In this document: positions 1 to 8,347 of the stretch, piece after piece
How the letters are laid out: every line of letters begins with the position of its first letter
Position numbering within the stretch: position 1 is the stretch's first letter
Source: Lachnospiraceae bacterium
GTDB taxonomy: Bacteria > Bacillota > Clostridia > Lachnospirales > Lachnospiraceae
Assembly: GCA_017471325.1 (NCBI GenBank)
Contig: JAFUUX010000273.1
Coordinates: 1 to 35,975, forward strand
Direction of reading: 5' to 3'
DNA: 35,975 nucleotides
The notes under the pieces: model-generated
Databases searched by the model: none
What the model was told of the DNA's origin: nothing
What the model saw: the letters and a program-made list of their open reading frames with translations, nothing else
Made by a program: the position numbers and the translations under genes

Positions 1-140
1 TGTTCAGAACCCCCTGGGTTCTGACAGTTACGCATTTCCGCCATGCATAATCTCGCTTCGCTCGATGGCGGAAATGCCGTTAAACTCGGGCATCCTACGC
101 TACGCTTCGGGAGCCCTCGCGGTACCTTCTGAATAGTTAC
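1..140. mobile_element. MITE-like palindromic element, copy 1 (left end off window)
   Basis: The right terminal repeat (127-140, TTCTGAATAGTTAC) is the exact reverse complement of the left end of the copy at 12804. Bases 1-31 match the other arm of that copy and contain the inverted repeat TCAGAACCC (4-12)/GGGTTCTGA (16-24). Compared with copy 2, about 94 extra bases lie at 32-125; they hold a perfect 13-bp inverted repeat, GCATTTCCGCCAT (32-44)/ATGGCGGAAATGC (65-77), and a second imperfect hairpin. The element ends 13 bases short of the yjfB stop codon. The first few bases lie outside the window, so its target duplication cannot be checked; the right flank is TTTAGTTC (141-148). Confidence 0.7.
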
Positions 141-153
141 TTTAGTTCCTCAA

Positions 154-375
154 TTATACGCTCATATCAAAATTGCCGCCGATATGCGGATTGACAGAGC
201 GTTCCATGGCAGCGGTAGCAGCCGAATCGATCATTTTGACGATGCCTTCCCCTGCTGTTTCCTGATTGTCCAAGGCCTTGCTCAATACCGCTGTGCTGAT
301 AGACTGCATGGCGGTACCCTGTGCATAACCTACGGATGCTGCTGCAATGCTGGATTCGATTCCGCCGATTCTCAT
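154..375 (-). CDS. yjfB: YjfB-like putative motility protein
   Basis: This 73-residue protein begins MRIGGIESSIAAASVGYAQG and resembles the small YjfB family of putative motility proteins found in flagellated Firmicutes. The molecular function of the family is not established. An ATG 14 codons upstream (415-417) would lengthen it. I chose the ATG at 373-375 because the coding strand carries GGAAGGGG, a good ribosome site, just upstream and because family members start MRI or similar. No signal peptide or membrane segment is visible; the sequence is short, alanine-rich and probably helical. A strong promoter lies upstream on the same strand (445-473). A flagellar role fits the late flagellar genes 20 kb away, but that is inference from the family name. 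Confidence 0.75.
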   Translation of the reverse strand: MRIGGIESSIAAASVGYAQGTAMQSISTAVLSKALDNQETAGEGIVKMIDSAATAAMERSVNPHIGGNFDMSV

Positions 376-444
376 AGTTTTCAACCCCTTCCGATTACTG
401 GTATAAAACGAATACAAAATACCGAATTTTATTTATTATTTTTT

Positions 445-473
445 ATTATCATTGTTTTCCTTTTTTTTGTCAA
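445..473 (-). promoter_or_regulatory. Sigma-A promoter for yjfB
   Basis: Read on the minus strand, TTGACA (473-468) and GATAAT (450-445) are separated by exactly 17 bases of A-rich sequence, close to consensus. Transcription would start near 438, leaving a leader of about 60 bases before the ATG at 375. Confidence 0.75.
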
Positions 474-557
474 GGAAATTTACGGAACGTTTTTTTGGGC
501 AGGATTCCGATAAAAAAATGTCTTGATCCGCATAATCTAAGTGTAAACTATGGATTT

Positions 558-586
558 TTTATGAAAAATGAAGAGAAAAGTATAGA
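558..586 (+). promoter_or_regulatory. Possible promoter for the cdaR-ftsEX transcript
   Basis: TTTATG and TATAGA are separated by 17 bases. The -35 match is poor and the surroundings are very AT-rich, so this is tentative. The gap 376-717 otherwise holds the yjfB promoter and a leader with no further recognisable feature. Confidence 0.3.
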
Positions 587-717
587 TTTTTTTGTCTATT
601 TGTATTAAAATGGCAAAAGGGCATTCAGAAAACTATTACATAAAGCAGGGGTTATATTGGCAAAAATGCCCATTTTGTGGATTGGGGTATATCGGACCAC
701 AGGGGAAGGAGAGAGGG

Positions 718-1809
718 ATGATCTCAAATCAAATACTGCAGAATACACTTGACGGCATGACGAATATCGCGCATGTGGAACTGTGCGTGACGGATATGGA
801 AGGCCGGCTGGTGGTCAGCACGATGAAAGAGAAAAGAAATTTTGAGAATGCAGTGCTGGATTTTGTACATTCTTCGGCCGAAAGCCAGGAGGTGCAGAAC
901 TGCCAGTTCTTTAAGATCTTTGATGAGCAGCAGCTGGAGTACGTACTGATCGTTTCCGGTGCAAATGAAAACGCTTATCTGGTAGGCAAGATGGCGGCCT
1001 TCCAGCTGCAGAGCCTGCTGGTGGCATATAAGGAGCGTTTCGACAAGGACAATTTCATCAAGAACCTGCTGCTGGATAACCTGCTGTTAGTGGATATCTA
1101 CAGCCGCGCAAAAAAACTGCATATGCAGATCGACTTAAAGCGCGTGGTACTGATCGTGGAAACCGCATCGGGGAAAGACAGCAACACGATCGATCTGGTC
1201 AGGGAATGCCAGGGAGTTAACGGCAGCAGGGAGATCGTCACTGCAGTAGATGAGAATAATGTGGTGATCGTCAAGGAACTGCCGGAAGAAAATGCGGAAA
1301 AAGATGTAGACAAGGTAGCCCATGCGATCGTGAGTTTCCTGACCAAAGAAGGACTGAAGGATGTAAAGGTGGCCTATGGTACTTTTGTCGGGGAGATCAA
1401 AGAGGTCAGCCGTTCGTATAAAGAGGCCAAAATGGCATTGGATGTCGGCAAGATCTTCTTTGCGGAAAAAGATGTGATCCCTTACAACGAACTGGGCATC
1501 GGACGCCTGATCTACCAGCTGCCGATCCCCTTGTGCAAGATGTTTATCCAGGAGATTTTTGACGGGCGCAATCCGGAGGAGTTTGACGAGGAAACGCTGA
1601 CCACGATACAGAAATTCTTTGAAAACAGTTTAAATGTTTCGGAGACTTCCAGACAGCTCTTTATCCATAGGAATACGCTTGTGTACCGTTTGGATAAACT
1701 GCAGAAGAGCACGAACCTGGATCTGAGGGTGTTTGAGGATGCCATTACTTTCAAGATCGCCCTGATGGTAGTAGAGTATATGAAGTATATGGAAAACCAG
1801 AATTATTAA
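718..1809 (+). CDS. CdaR/PucR-family transcriptional regulator
   Basis: The 363-residue protein has a C-terminal PucR-type helix-turn-helix (about residues 300-350: SETSRQLFIHRNTLVYRLDK, then FEDAITFKIALMV), the hallmark of CdaR/PucR regulators. The N-terminal half (ISNQILQNTLDGMTNIAHVE... VTDMEGRLVVST) looks like a sugar-diacid or sensor domain, followed by a GGDEF-like middle region. The frame is open back to 592, but the ATG at 718 is preceded by GGGGAAGGAGAGAGGG and starts where homology should begin; residues upstream look like untranslated leader. FtsE follows 25 bases downstream with no terminator, so the two are probably cotranscribed. The effector is unknown. Regulators of this class commonly respond to glycerate, glucarate or purine degradation products, but nothing here shows which. 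Confidence 0.85.
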   Translation: MISNQILQNTLDGMTNIAHVELCVTDMEGRLVVSTMKEKRNFENAVLDFVHSSAESQEVQNCQFFKIFDEQQLEYVLIVSGANENAYLVGKMAAFQLQSLLVAYKERFDKDNFIKNLLLDNLLLVDIYSRAKKLHMQIDLKRVVLIVETASGKDSNTIDLVRECQGVNGSREIVTAVDENNVVIVKELPEENAEKDVDKVAHAIVSFLTKEGLKDVKVAYGTFVGEIKEVSRSYKEAKMALDVGKIFFAEKDVIPYNELGIGRLIYQLPIPLCKMFIQEIFDGRNPEEFDEETLTTIQKFFENSLNVSETSRQLFIHRNTLVYRLDKLQKSTNLDLRVFEDAITFKIALMVVEYMKYMENQNY

Positions 1810-1834
1810 GATTTCTGGAGAGAGGAAAGAAACT

Positions 1835-2995
1835 TTGGCAAGAAGAGAAAAAGATTTGGGAGACTCTGAAGAAGTGCGCGCAGCCATTGCCGATCTGCAG
1901 GAGAAGGTCGAGGCAAAAAAAGCGGCGCAAAAGGCGGCAGAGTCGGAACAGGCGGAACCGGACACGGAAGTGTATTATGAGGACGAGCATGGCGAAGCAT
2001 ATGATGACGGATACGAAGAGGATTATGATGACGGATACGAAGAGGATTATGACGGCGAATACGGGGAAGCGCCTTATGAGGATGAGATCGCGGTAAAGAA
2101 CTTTGAAGACAGGATCAATGATACCGTAAAGATCGGTGAACTGGGGGATGCGATCATAGCGCAGGAAGAGATGCGCAGGGAAAGACGGGAACGCGCAAGG
2201 GCAGACCGCAGGCAGCCGAAAGAGAAGAGCCGGAAAGAAAAAGAGAAGGCTGTGCAGGCAAAACCGGTCAGAAAACGCCGTAAAAAAGGGAAGATCGATG
2301 ATGATGTCATCATATCCATGGAGGGTGTGAGCAAGTCTTACATCAAAGGCGTGCCGGCGCTGAATGATGTCAATATCCACATCAGGCGCGGGGAATTCGT
2401 GTTTATCGTGGGAGACAGCGGATCGGGAAAATCCACGCTGATCCGTCTGCTGCTGCGCGAATTAAAGCCGGATAACGGCACGATCATGGTCAATGGCTTT
2501 CAGGTGGACCACATGCGGCGCGGAAAAGTACCGAAACTGCGTCGCAGCATGGGAGTCGTATTTCAGGATTTCAGGCTGCTCAAGGATCGGAACGTATATG
2601 AAAACGTGGCTTTTGCGCAGCGCATCATACAGGCACCTTTACGGGAGATGAAGCGCAATGTGCCGAATATCCTGGCACTGGTCGGACTGGCCGGCAAATA
2701 TAAGGCAAGGCCGAACGAACTTTCCGGCGGCGAGCAGCAGCGGGTCGCGCTGGCACGCGCGCTGGTCAACCAGCCGCCGATCCTGCTGGCGGACGAGCCT
2801 ACAGGTAACCTGGATGTAAAAAACACGATAGAGATCATGAATCTGTTAGACCGCATCAACAAGAACGGCACAACGGTCGTGGTGGTAACGCATAACGATA
2901 AGATCGTGAATGATATGAAGAAGAGGGTCATCACGATCAAAAACGGTGTGATCGTGAGTGATGAGGAAGCGGGTGGATATATTTATGATAATTAG
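1835..2995 (+). CDS. ftsE: Cell division ATP-binding protein FtsE with acidic N-terminal extension
   Basis: The ABC ATPase core (about residues 159-386) has Walker A GDSGSGKS (193-200), Q-loop Q244, signature LSGGE (296-300), Walker B ILLADEP (316-322) and H-loop H353. With ftsX overlapping it, FtsE is the clear call: it powers the FtsX membrane partner that activates septal peptidoglycan hydrolases. FtsE is normally about 225-230 residues; this product has about 158 extra N-terminal residues: a charged helix, an acidic repeat (DDGYEEDY, about residues 57-76) and a very basic stretch ([13 protein letters not shown] ... [11 protein letters not shown]). The start is TTG at 1835 with GGAGAGAGGAAAG upstream. 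An internal ATG at 2318 would give a normal-length FtsE but lacks a clear ribosome site, so I infer the extension is translated. Confidence 0.9.
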   Translation: MARREKDLGDSEEVRAAIADLQEKVEAKKAAQKAAESEQAEPDTEVYYEDEHGEAYDDGYEEDYDDGYEEDYDGEYGEAPYEDEIAVKNFEDRINDTVKIGELGDAIIAQEEMRRERRERARADRRQPKEKSRKEKEKAVQAKPVRKRRKKGKIDDDVIISMEGVSKSYIKGVPALNDVNIHIRRGEFVFIVGDSGSGKSTLIRLLLRELKPDNGTIMVNGFQVDHMRRGKVPKLRRSMGVVFQDFRLLKDRNVYENVAFAQRIIQAPLREMKRNVPNILALVGLAGKYKARPNELSGGEQQRVALARALVNQPPILLADEPTGNLDVKNTIEIMNLLDRINKNGTTVVVVTHNDKIVNDMKKRVITIKNGVIVSDEEAGGYIYDN

Positions 2996-3881
2996 TACAT
3001 TGTTTTACTGCCTGGGACAGGGCATAAAGAGCACCTTTAAAAACAAATGGTTTACCTTGGCTTCCATCGCGACGATCAGCGCCTGCCTGTTTTTGTTCGG
3101 CGTAGGATACGCGATCGTACTGAATATACAGCACATGGTGAAGACGGCGGAAGAGGGTGTGTCCGTTACGGTATTCTTTAATGATGATGCAACGCAGGAG
3201 CGCATTGACGAGATCGGAGAGATCCTGAGGAATCATTCGGCGGTATCCAAAGTGGTCTATGTATCCGCGGATGAGGCCTGGGAGGGTTTTAAGACGGAAT
3301 ATCTGGGAGAGTATGCAGACGGCTTTAAGGAGAACCCGCTGGAACATTCCATGAACTACCAGATCTATTTAAGGGATGTATCCCGGCAGGCGGAACTGGT
3401 GGCCTATCTGCAGGCAATGGACGGCGTGCGGCGTGTCAACCGTTCCGAAATCACGGCCAATATGCTCAGCGGCATGAATTCGTTGATCGCATATGTTTCC
3501 ATCGGCATCATTGCGATCCTTCTGGCGGTGTCGGTCTTCCTGATCTCCAATACGGTCATGATCGGTATTTCCGTGCGTAAGGAAGAGATCGCCATTATGA
3601 AATATATCGGTGCAACAGACTTTTTCGTCAGGTCGCCCTTTGTGATCGAAGGCATCATCATCGGCGCGGTCGGCGCGCTTGTGCCGCTTGGGATCATTTA
3701 TGCGATCTATGACAAACTGATCGCATATGTGGTGGGGCGTTTTGCGATCCTGGCCACCGTGCTGCAGTTTTTACCGGTAAATGTCATTTTTGAGCAGTTG
3801 TTTCCGGTATCCATGGGTGTCGGTGTGGGCATCGGTTTTCTGGGCAGTCTGGTGACCGTGCGCAGGCATTTGAAAGTCTGA
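2985..3881 (+). CDS. ftsX: Cell division protein FtsX
   Basis: This 298-residue protein has the FtsX layout: an N-terminal membrane segment (about residues 20-45, after GQGIKSTFKNKW), an extracellular domain (about 46-165) and three C-terminal membrane segments (SIGIIAILLAVSVFLI, FVIEGIIIGAVGALVPLG and a final one near the end). It couples FtsE ATP hydrolysis to activation of a cell-wall hydrolase outside. I chose ATG 2985, which overlaps the end of ftsE by 11 bases and gives the typical beginning [14 protein letters not shown]; the frame also has an ATG at 2958 that would add nine unlikely residues. The next gene, an M23/coiled-coil protein, is the expected extracellular partner. Confidence 0.92.
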   Translation: MIISTLFYCLGQGIKSTFKNKWFTLASIATISACLFLFGVGYAIVLNIQHMVKTAEEGVSVTVFFNDDATQERIDEIGEILRNHSAVSKVVYVSADEAWEGFKTEYLGEYADGFKENPLEHSMNYQIYLRDVSRQAELVAYLQAMDGVRRVNRSEITANMLSGMNSLIAYVSIGIIAILLAVSVFLISNTVMIGISVRKEEIAIMKYIGATDFFVRSPFVIEGIIIGAVGALVPLGIIYAIYDKLIAYVVGRFAILATVLQFLPVNVIFEQLFPVSMGVGVGIGFLGSLVTVRRHLKV

Positions 3882-3923
3882 TACATTACCGGATGCATTC
3901 AGAAATAAGGAAAATATCTGATC

Positions 3924-5144
3924 ATGAAAAAGAAAATCCTTTTAACAATTGCATGTTTCTGGCTGGGCGGACTGGCGCTTTTGGGCACCGGTCTGATTTC
4001 CCATGCGGATGACGATATAGACACGCTGAAGGAGCGCATCGGGGAAAAGCAGGATGAACTGGGAGGTCTGCAGCAGGAAAAGAATGCGCTGCAGAGCGGC
4101 AAAAGAAGCGTGCAGCAGACCATCAACAGTCTGGAGAGCAGGAAGAATGAGATGGCAGGCTATGTGACGGCGTTGGATGAGGAAGTGGCGAATATCCAGA
4201 ACAACATAGACCGCCTGAATGAACAGATCACGGCGAAGGAAGCGGAGATTGAAGTGACCAAAGCGGAACTGCTGGCAGCGGAGCAGACGGCAGCGGAGCA
4301 GTATGAGGCCATGAAGACGAGGATCTGTTTCATGTATGAGCGCGGGGAAACGCTGTATACCGAGATGCTGCTGTCTGCGGAATCCTTTGGCGATCTTTTG
4401 AACAAAGCGGATTATATCCAGATGCTTTCGGAATATGACAGGAAGAAACTGGAGGAGTACCGCCTGGTGGTGGAAGAAGTGAATGTGACCAGGCAGGTGC
4501 TGGAGGAGGAAGAGGAAGTACTGCAGGAGACAAAGGCGGCAGCAGAAGAGGAACAGGAAAACATCAACATACTGATACAGGAAAAGCAGGCGCAGATCGC
4601 AGCATACGAATCCGATATCGAAAAACAGGAGCAGACGGTCAGGGAATATGAGGCGGAGATCGCGGCGCAGAACCAGCTGATCAAAGAGGTGGAGGCAGCG
4701 ATCGCGGCGGATAAGGCGGCGCTGGCAGAGGCAGAGCGCATGCATTATAACGGCGGGAAATTTGCCTGGCCGGCACCGAAGTATACCCGTATCTCGGATC
4801 CTTTCGGATGGCGTATCCACCCGACACTGCACGTTAAGAAACTGCATAATGGCGTGGATCTCGCAGCACCGGGCGGCTCGCCGATCCTGGCAGCCTATGA
4901 CGGCAAAGTCGTGGCGGCAGGGTATTCTTCCAGTATGGGCAATTACATCATGATCGATCATGGTGATAATCTGCTGACAGTATATATGCACGCTTCGGCG
5001 CTGTATGTCAAAACGGGCGCAAAAGTAACGCGGGGGCAGAAGATCGCAGCCGTGGGGACTACCGGGCGTTCCACGGGAAATCATCTGCATTTTGGCGTGC
5101 GGCTGAACGGGGAATATGTAGATCCGATGCCGTATATCCAATAA
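3924..5144 (+). CDS. EnvC/NlpD-like murein hydrolase activator, M23 domain
   Basis: The 406-residue protein has a signal peptide (residues 1-28, cleavage near SHA/DDD), a long coiled coil (about 30-275, rich in Glu/Gln/Ala heptads) and a C-terminal M23 (LytM) domain (about 280-404). The zinc ligands are present: H308 and D312 in HNGVD, and the HLH motif H387/H389. Unlike E. coli EnvC, which has lost these ligands, this domain may itself be an active endopeptidase. Its place directly after ftsEX (42-base gap) and the coiled coil fit the FtsEX-regulated class, such as EnvC in Gram-negatives and PcsB in streptococci. It should act at the outer membrane face at septation. The substrate bond is not visible from sequence. 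Confidence 0.88.
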   Translation: MKKKILLTIACFWLGGLALLGTGLISHADDDIDTLKERIGEKQDELGGLQQEKNALQSGKRSVQQTINSLESRKNEMAGYVTALDEEVANIQNNIDRLNEQITAKEAEIEVTKAELLAAEQTAAEQYEAMKTRICFMYERGETLYTEMLLSAESFGDLLNKADYIQMLSEYDRKKLEEYRLVVEEVNVTRQVLEEEEEVLQETKAAAEEEQENINILIQEKQAQIAAYESDIEKQEQTVREYEAEIAAQNQLIKEVEAAIAADKAALAEAERMHYNGGKFAWPAPKYTRISDPFGWRIHPTLHVKKLHNGVDLAAPGGSPILAAYDGKVVAAGYSSSMGNYIMIDHGDNLLTVYMHASALYVKTGAKVTRGQKIAAVGTTGRSTGNHLHFGVRLNGEYVDPMPYIQ

Positions 5145-5187
5145 GATCATGCAAGTTTCCGGCAGAAACAACTATGATCGGTCATTG

Positions 5188-5223
5188 ATGTTCTTGTCAG
5201 CAGTTTTGCTGCGTTAAGAACAT
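5188..5223. repeat. Hairpin in the 5145-5346 intergenic gap
   Basis: ATGTTCTT (5188-5195) pairs with AAGAACAT (5216-5223), and an inner CAGCA/TGCTG stem closes the loop. No T-run follows, so it is not a standard terminator. The rest of the gap has a second imperfect repeat around 5253-5290, with GAGTCTCA occurring twice around an AGGG/CCCT stem. It resembles a small dispersed palindromic element, but no flanking duplication was found. Confidence 0.45.
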
Positions 5224-5346
5224 TATGCGTCAGAACGGGATCGGCATCCTGATGAGAGTCTCAGGGAGTTAGCCCTTAGAGTCTCACATGCGTTAGCTGA
5301 CCGGAGTTAGTCAGATATAAACTGGCGTTTCATAGAGGAGAAAACA

Positions 5347-6654
5347 ATGGAACAGAAGGATAACAGCGGAAAATCATTTTGGCTGGGGGTACTGACCGGC
5401 TTTATTGTGGTCGGGTTTGTTGCGGTGGTCGTACTCTGCATCAATGTGTACGTGCAGCGGAGCAGGGAGGATTCCGGCAGCGGTACGGAGACGGGGAGCG
5501 GCAGGAACCGTATCTCGTCATCTGCAGGCACGGCAGAGGTCAGCATCGATCAGGGGAGCATTCCGGAGGGCTCGGTGCTTCGGAACGGAGAAGTGGTCGG
5601 AAAGATCGGCGCGCTGGAGGAACTGATCGACAGGGAGTTTATCGACAGTGTCAGCGATGATGCCATCGAGGAGGGTATTTATTCCGGGATCATGGGCGCG
5701 TTGGATGATCCCTACGCGGAGTATTATTCACCCGAAGAATGGATCGAGATGCAGCAGGATACCCAGGGGATATACTACGGTATCGGCGCTTATCTGACCA
5801 AGGATCTGGATACGCTCTATCCGCGCATTACCGGTGTGATCAAAAATACACCGGCCGAGGAAAGCGGGCTGCTGGAAAATGATTATATCGTGGAAGTCAA
5901 CGGGCAGGACGTGTACGACATGGATCTGTCGGATGTGGTAAAGATGATCCGCGGGGAAGAAAAGACGACAGTACATCTGGATATCGTGCGCGGCGAACTG
6001 GGGGAACGGGAAGAACTGGAACTGGACGTGGAACGCCGTAAAGTGGAAACGCCTACGGTAGAGTATCAGAACAAGGGCGGCGGATTGGCATACATTTCCA
6101 TCAGCGAGTTTGATGTGGTGACGGTAGACCAGTTTGCGGAGGCTCTGGCGGAAGCGCGGGCAGATAAAATGAAGGGACTGATACTGGATCTGCGCAGCAA
6201 TCCGGGTGGATCCCTGAGCGCAGTGATACAGATCGCACGGATGCTGCTGCCGCAGGGGCATGTGGTCTATACCGAAGATAAGTACGGACATCAGGATTTT
6301 TATGACTGTGATGGCAGCCATGAGATCGATGTGCCCATGGTGGTGCTGGTGAACGGAAACAGTGCCAGCGCATCGGAAATCCTGGCCGGTGCGATCAAGG
6401 ACTACAAAAAGGGCACGCTGCTTGGCACGACGACCTACGGAAAAGGCATAGTGCAGCAGTTGTTTACGCTGACGGACGGCTCTGCCATCAAACTGACGGT
6501 GAGCCATTATTATACACCGCTGGGGAATGATATCCATAAAGTGGGCATCGAGCCGGATGAAGAACTGCAGTTTGACGCGGAGGCTTACAAAGCGGATGAA
6601 ACGGACAATCAACTGGAACGCGCATTGGAGATCCTGCGGGGACAGATCAAATAG
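5347..6654 (+). CDS. S41 carboxy-terminal processing protease (CtpA/CtpB type)
   Basis: The 435-residue protein has an N-terminal membrane anchor (about residues 11-36, FWLGVLTGFIVVGFVAVVVL), a linker rich in Ser/Gly, a PDZ domain (about 140-215, with the TPAEESGLLENDYIVEVNG core) and an S41 protease domain (about 240-400). Catalytic features are present: the SASASE serine segment (339-344) and Lys366 in TTYGKG; DLRSNPGGSL (281-290) is the conserved structural motif. Such proteases cut exported proteins near their C-termini outside the membrane. In Firmicutes a CTP gene often follows ftsEX and a murein hydrolase activator, as here. GAGGAG lies just before the ATG. The substrate is unknown. 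Confidence 0.92.
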   Translation: MEQKDNSGKSFWLGVLTGFIVVGFVAVVVLCINVYVQRSREDSGSGTETGSGRNRISSSAGTAEVSIDQGSIPEGSVLRNGEVVGKIGALEELIDREFIDSVSDDAIEEGIYSGIMGALDDPYAEYYSPEEWIEMQQDTQGIYYGIGAYLTKDLDTLYPRITGVIKNTPAEESGLLENDYIVEVNGQDVYDMDLSDVVKMIRGEEKTTVHLDIVRGELGEREELELDVERRKVETPTVEYQNKGGGLAYISISEFDVVTVDQFAEALAEARADKMKGLILDLRSNPGGSLSAVIQIARMLLPQGHVVYTEDKYGHQDFYDCDGSHEIDVPMVVLVNGNSASASEILAGAIKDYKKGTLLGTTTYGKGIVQQLFTLTDGSAIKLTVSHYYTPLGNDIHKVGIEPDEELQFDAEAYKADETDNQLERALEILRGQIK

Positions 6655-6668
6655 GGACTGGAAGAAGG

Positions 6669-8027
6669 ATGGAAAAAAACGCAGATCTTGTCAGATATAA
6701 GAGGATGACGGAAACGCCGGTGCCGAAACTGATCCTGCAGTTATCGGTGCCGACCATCATCAGTATGCTGGTCACAGGCATCTATAATATGGCTGATACG
6801 TTTTTTGTGGGGCAGATCCCGGAGAATGCCACACAGGCAACGGCGGCAGTAGGTATTGTTTTTCCTATGATGGCGATCATCCAGGCCATCGGTTTTTTTT
6901 ATGGACATGGATCGGGAAATTATCTGTCCCGTATGCTGGGAGCCGGAGAAAAGCAAAAGGCCTCGGAGATGGCTTCCACCGGTTTTGTGCTGGCGGCACT
7001 GACGGGGATCTGCGTGGCAGTCCTGGGAAACTTAAATATCAGCGCATTGGCAAAACTTCTGGCCTCGGAGGACGTTTCGGCACAGACGCTGCGGATGACG
7101 GAGGAATACGGCCGGCTGATCCTGATCGGCGCGCCGTTTATGATGTCACAGTTTGTGATCAATAACCAGCTGCGCTTTCAGGGAAGTGCAGTGTATGCCA
7201 TGGTGGGGCTTTTGGCCGGTGCAGTGCTGAACATGCTGCTGGATCCTTTGCTGATCCTGGCGATGGGGATGGGCGTGCGCGGAGCGGCCATCGCTACGAT
7301 CTCCGGCCAGGCAGCCAGTTTTGTGATCCTGCTGATCGGCTCATCCAAAGGGGCAAATATCAGATTGAACTGGAAGAATATCCGTATCAACGGTTATTAT
7401 TTTATACAGATCATCAACGGTGGCCTGCCGTCCCTGTTCCGCCAGGGCATGGCTGCGGTCTCTACGATGCTCTTAAACCGCGCGGCCGGGATCTGGGGCG
7501 GGGAGGCCGCGATCGCCGGCATGTCTATCGTGACCAGGGTGTTTATGCTGATGTCCAGCGCGCTCATCGGTTTCGGGCAGGGATACCAGCCGGTATGCTC
7601 ATTTAATTACGGCGCGGGATTAAAGGAGCGTGTTAAGGAAGGCTATTGGTTCTGCGTAAAGTGGGGAACCGTATTTCTGACATTGCTGGGGGCAGCCGGT
7701 TTTGTGTTTGCACCACAGGTGATACAGATGTTCCGGAACGATCCGGAGGTGGTGGCGGTCGGCAAGGTGGCGCTGCGCTGCCAGGCCTGCGTGCTGCCTC
7801 TGTCCGCACTGATCGTCATGAGCAACATGATGCTGCAGTCCATCGGCAAAGGCGTGAAGGCAACCATTACCGCATCTGCCAGAAACGGGATCTGTTTTAT
7901 CCCGCTGATATTGATCCTGCCAAACTTTCTGGGACTTTTGGGCGTGGAGATCACGCAGACCGCAGCGGATGTACTGACACTGGCCATTTCCATGCCGCTG
8001 GCACTGTCGGAACTGAAAAAGATGTAG
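6669..8027 (+). CDS. MATE family multidrug/toxin exporter
   Basis: The 452-residue polytopic protein starts with the MATE signature TPVPKLILQLSVPTIISML and continues GIYNMADTFFVGQI; an internal repeat begins near NGGLPSLFRQGMAAVSTMLL and leads to IGFGQGYQPVCSFNYGAG. Around twelve membrane segments are visible, the standard count. Members export cationic drugs or metabolites using a Na+ or H+ gradient. The gene follows the protease by 14 bases with GAAGAAGG upstream of the ATG, so it is probably cotranscribed, but there is no evident functional link. The substrate cannot be told from sequence. Confidence 0.9.
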   Translation: MEKNADLVRYKRMTETPVPKLILQLSVPTIISMLVTGIYNMADTFFVGQIPENATQATAAVGIVFPMMAIIQAIGFFYGHGSGNYLSRMLGAGEKQKASEMASTGFVLAALTGICVAVLGNLNISALAKLLASEDVSAQTLRMTEEYGRLILIGAPFMMSQFVINNQLRFQGSAVYAMVGLLAGAVLNMLLDPLLILAMGMGVRGAAIATISGQAASFVILLIGSSKGANIRLNWKNIRINGYYFIQIINGGLPSLFRQGMAAVSTMLLNRAAGIWGGEAAIAGMSIVTRVFMLMSSALIGFGQGYQPVCSFNYGAGLKERVKEGYWFCVKWGTVFLTLLGAAGFVFAPQVIQMFRNDPEVVAVGKVALRCQACVLPLSALIVMSNMMLQSIGKGVKATITASARNGICFIPLILILPNFLGLLGVEITQTAADVLTLAISMPLALSELKKM

Positions 8028-8062
8028 CGGTGAACGCATAAAGATCATAAAAGGCATGGTGC

Positions 8063-8091
8063 TTGAAGGAATATAGGAAATACCATATAAT
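8063..8091 (+). promoter_or_regulatory. Sigma-A promoter for the kinase/AAA+ cassette
   Basis: TTGAAG (8063-8068), a 17-base spacer and a perfect TATAAT (8086-8091). The transcript would start near 8098 and run through the palindromic element at 8163-8305 before the first gene at 8348. Confidence 0.7.
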
Positions 8092-8162
8092 GAAGGATAA
8101 CCGTAGTGGTTTATGACAATGGAGCAGGTGACGAGCCGGGGAAGACGAACAGATCCTGGATC

Positions 8163-8305
8163 GTTACTATTCACAGTCGAATCGCGCACTTGCTGCGCGA
8201 TTACGACCCAAATATTCCGAGCGAGATGGGTTTTGCCCATCGCCGCAGGCGATTTTCATTGGCAAAACCCGTTACTATCACAGCACGAAGGGCTGTGATA
8301 GTAAC
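8163..8305. mobile_element. MITE-like palindromic element with 8-bp target duplication
   Basis: The ends are GTTACTATTCACAG (8163-8176) and its near-complement CTGTGATAGTAAC (8293-8305). CCTGGATC occurs directly outside both ends (8155-8162 and 8306-8313), a perfect 8-bp target-site duplication. Inside are further hairpins: AATCGCGCA/TGCGCGATT, GGGTTTTGCC/GGCAAAACCC and a perfect CTATCACAGC/GCTGTGATAG. At 143 bp with no credible gene it is a non-autonomous element. It sits in the leader between the promoter at 8063 and the first cassette gene, and could alter folding of that leader. Confidence 0.85.
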
Positions 8306-8347
8306 CCTGGATCTGTGGTGCCGGGAAACAGAAAGGGATAAACGGAA

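Noticed and set aside
592..717. N-terminal extension of the CdaR-type regulator
   Set aside because: The ATG at 718 has a good ribosome site and the extra 42 residues have no domain pattern.
3942..5171. A 409-residue minus-strand open frame
   Set aside because: It is antisense to the M23/coiled-coil gene, has no family resemblance or ribosome site, and reflects the codon bias of the sense gene.
5728..6612. A 294-residue minus-strand open frame
   Set aside because: It is antisense to the S41 protease, whose sense product has full catalytic motifs.
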